NCBI RefSeq assembly: GCF_009711525.1
Contig: NZ_SMLV01000421.1
Coordinates: 1 to 44,999 of the forward strand
Direction of reading: 5' to 3'
Source of the DNA: Fulvivirga lutimaris
GTDB lineage: Bacteria; Bacteroidota; Bacteroidia; Cytophagales; Cyclobacteriaceae
DNA length: 44,999 nucleotides
In this document: piece after piece, positions 43,970-44,999 of the stretch
Numbering within the stretch: the stretch's first letter is position 1
Layout of the letters: each line of letters opens with the position of its first letter
The notes under the pieces: model-generated
The model's database searches: none
What the model was told of the DNA's origin: nothing
What the model saw: the letters and a program-made list of their open reading frames with translations, nothing else
Made by a program: the position numbers and the translations under genes

Positions 43970-44856
43970 ACCAGCGATACTCCTAATTCATTTTCCATAA
44001 AATATACATAGGCATGCTCCAGGTTAGGGTTAGCATTCTTAGCTCTTGGGTGTGGCTGATCGTTAGCAATCAACTGTACTTCCCACTTACCCTCGGTAGG
44101 AATGGTGGAAACCACCGGATATTTCGCCTTCAGCTCATTAAACTCTTCATCATCAAGAAGCACCTGCCATACATGCCCTCGTACTCGCTCTATCATGCCT
44201 TCTGGTGATCCTTTAAAGGCCACCTCGCCTTTGTTTAACATAGCCATATTGTGACATGTACTGCTTATATCACCAACAATGTGTGTGGAAAGGATAATTG
44301 TAACATCCTTCTGGCTTAAGTCTGACAAGATGTTTCTAAACCTGATGCGCTCTTCGGGATCAAGACCAGTAGTAGGCTCATCAATTACCAATAATTTTGG
44401 ATTACCGATCAAAGCCTGCGCAATACCTAATCTCCGTTTCATACCACCAGACAGCTTATTGGCCATTCTTTCTCTTACATCGAGCAGACCAACCTGATCT
44501 AATAGCTCATCCACTTTTTTGATGCGTTCCTTTTTCTTTAAAGAAGTTGATAAACTCGCTGCATAATCCAGAAACTCCCAGGTTTTCAGTTTTGAGAAAA
44601 AAGTGAAATCCTGAGGGAGATAACCTATTAATGGTCTGATCTTCTGGCGATGCTCATTGATATCCATGCCATCAATAAGAATAGTGCCAGAGGTAGACTT
44701 TTGAACTGTTACCAGGATTCTCATGAAGCTGGATTTTCCTGCTCCATTAGGTCCTAGTAGTCCGAACATACCACTACCTATTTCGAGATTGATGTTTTTA
44801 ATAGCCGCAAAACCGTTAGGGTAGACCTTAGAAAGACCTGTGATCTCTATATTCAT
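43966..44856 (-). CDS. ABC transporter ATP-binding protein
   Basis: The 296-residue protein is a complete ABC ATPase: MNIEITGLSKVY strand, Walker A GPNGAGKS (K41), Q-loop YLPQ, signature LSGGMKRR (135-142), Walker B VIDEP (E160), and H-loop STHI (H192). An extra C-terminal domain of about 80 residues ends with a NLEHAYVYFM helix. It is the first gene of the efflux locus and overlaps the permease fusion gene by 4 bases. The C-terminal extension and several internal stretches match the ATPase domain at the end of the RND-ABC fusion, so the two are paralogues. The GldA-like ATPases of gliding systems are the nearest family known to me. Confidence 0.93.
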   Translation of the reverse strand: MNIEITGLSKVYPNGFAAIKNINLEIGSGMFGLLGPNGAGKSSFMRILVTVQKSTSGTILIDGMDINEHRQKIRPLIGYLPQDFTFFSKLKTWEFLDYAASLSTSLKKKERIKKVDELLDQVGLLDVRERMANKLSGGMKRRLGIAQALIGNPKLLVIDEPTTGLDPEERIRFRNILSDLSQKDVTIILSTHIVGDISSTCHNMAMLNKGEVAFKGSPEGMIERVRGHVWQVLLDDEEFNELKAKYPVVSTIPTEGKWEVQLIANDQPHPRAKNANPNLEHAYVYFMENELGVSLV

Positions 44857-44999
44857 TGGGCTTCAGGTTGAGAACTGTAAATGAGTTTGACCGTTGACAT
44901 TTGTTTTGATTGATTTACTATAGGAAGACTGAAACTGGTTTTTGTTACAGCTAACTATCAAATGATTTTAATTAATGATAATTCTACTGCTCTCATCCT

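Overview
The window reads as part of a low-GC Bacteroidota chromosome, most probably order Cytophagales. The support is a SusC-style receptor with an N-terminal carboxypeptidase-regulatory-like domain, lmo0937/CsbD/YtxH small stress proteins, a golvesin-type C-terminal domain, near absence of Shine-Dalgarno sequences, and TAnnTTTG-like promoter elements. I saw no rRNA, tRNA, CRISPR array, insertion sequence or phage module. Gene identities come from motif recognition by eye; no database search was run.

Layout. 1-4.2 kb (minus strand): the start of a gene cut by the window edge, a secreted M28 metallopeptidase, and a translationally coupled pair of a double zinc-ribbon membrane protein and an SPFH protein with a GYF domain, resembling the PspA-partner proteins of Bacillus. 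4.4-7.1 kb: an AraC-type regulator followed by a dense islet of very small stress-type proteins (lmo0937 family, two CsbD-like, YtxH-like, a 38-residue charged peptide and two small paralogues). 7.4-20.9 kb: GlnRS with a C-terminal extension, a DUF2914-type membrane protein, a family 2 glycosyltransferase with a Rossmann-like tail, an M81 (MlrC-like) peptidase, a soluble REC-PAS-histidine kinase, a TonB siderophore receptor with a PepSY membrane protein, a PH-like membrane protein and an unrecognised cytosolic protein. 21.1-28.9 kb: an M13 metallopeptidase, an alpha/beta hydrolase, a DEAD-box helicase with DEVD in motif II, a Vms1-like release-factor-fold protein, a small membrane protein, a decayed duplicate of the tail of the Vms1-like gene, and a secreted caspase-like protein.

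29.0-44.9 kb is the most unusual part: seven co-directional minus-strand genes that together look like a hybrid export machine. In transcription order they are an ABC ATPase; an ABC-2 permease fused to a peptidase-M1-like domain without HExxH and a golvesin-like domain; a TolC-type outer-membrane factor; a lipoprotein membrane-fusion protein; an RND permease; a second RND permease fused to its own ABC ATPase, whose nucleotide-binding domain is interrupted after its first beta strand by a membrane segment of about 170 residues; and a small ABC-2 permease. The two ATPases are paralogues with the same C-terminal extension. The arrangement suggests two ABC half-systems physically and genetically tied to one tripartite RND pump. 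I regard this as the best candidate for an undescribed system here.

Intergenic gaps carry dispersed palindromic repeats. One near-identical two-hairpin unit occurs twice, both times inside the efflux locus. Related but different elements lie at about 1.77-1.98 kb and 25.6-25.8 kb.
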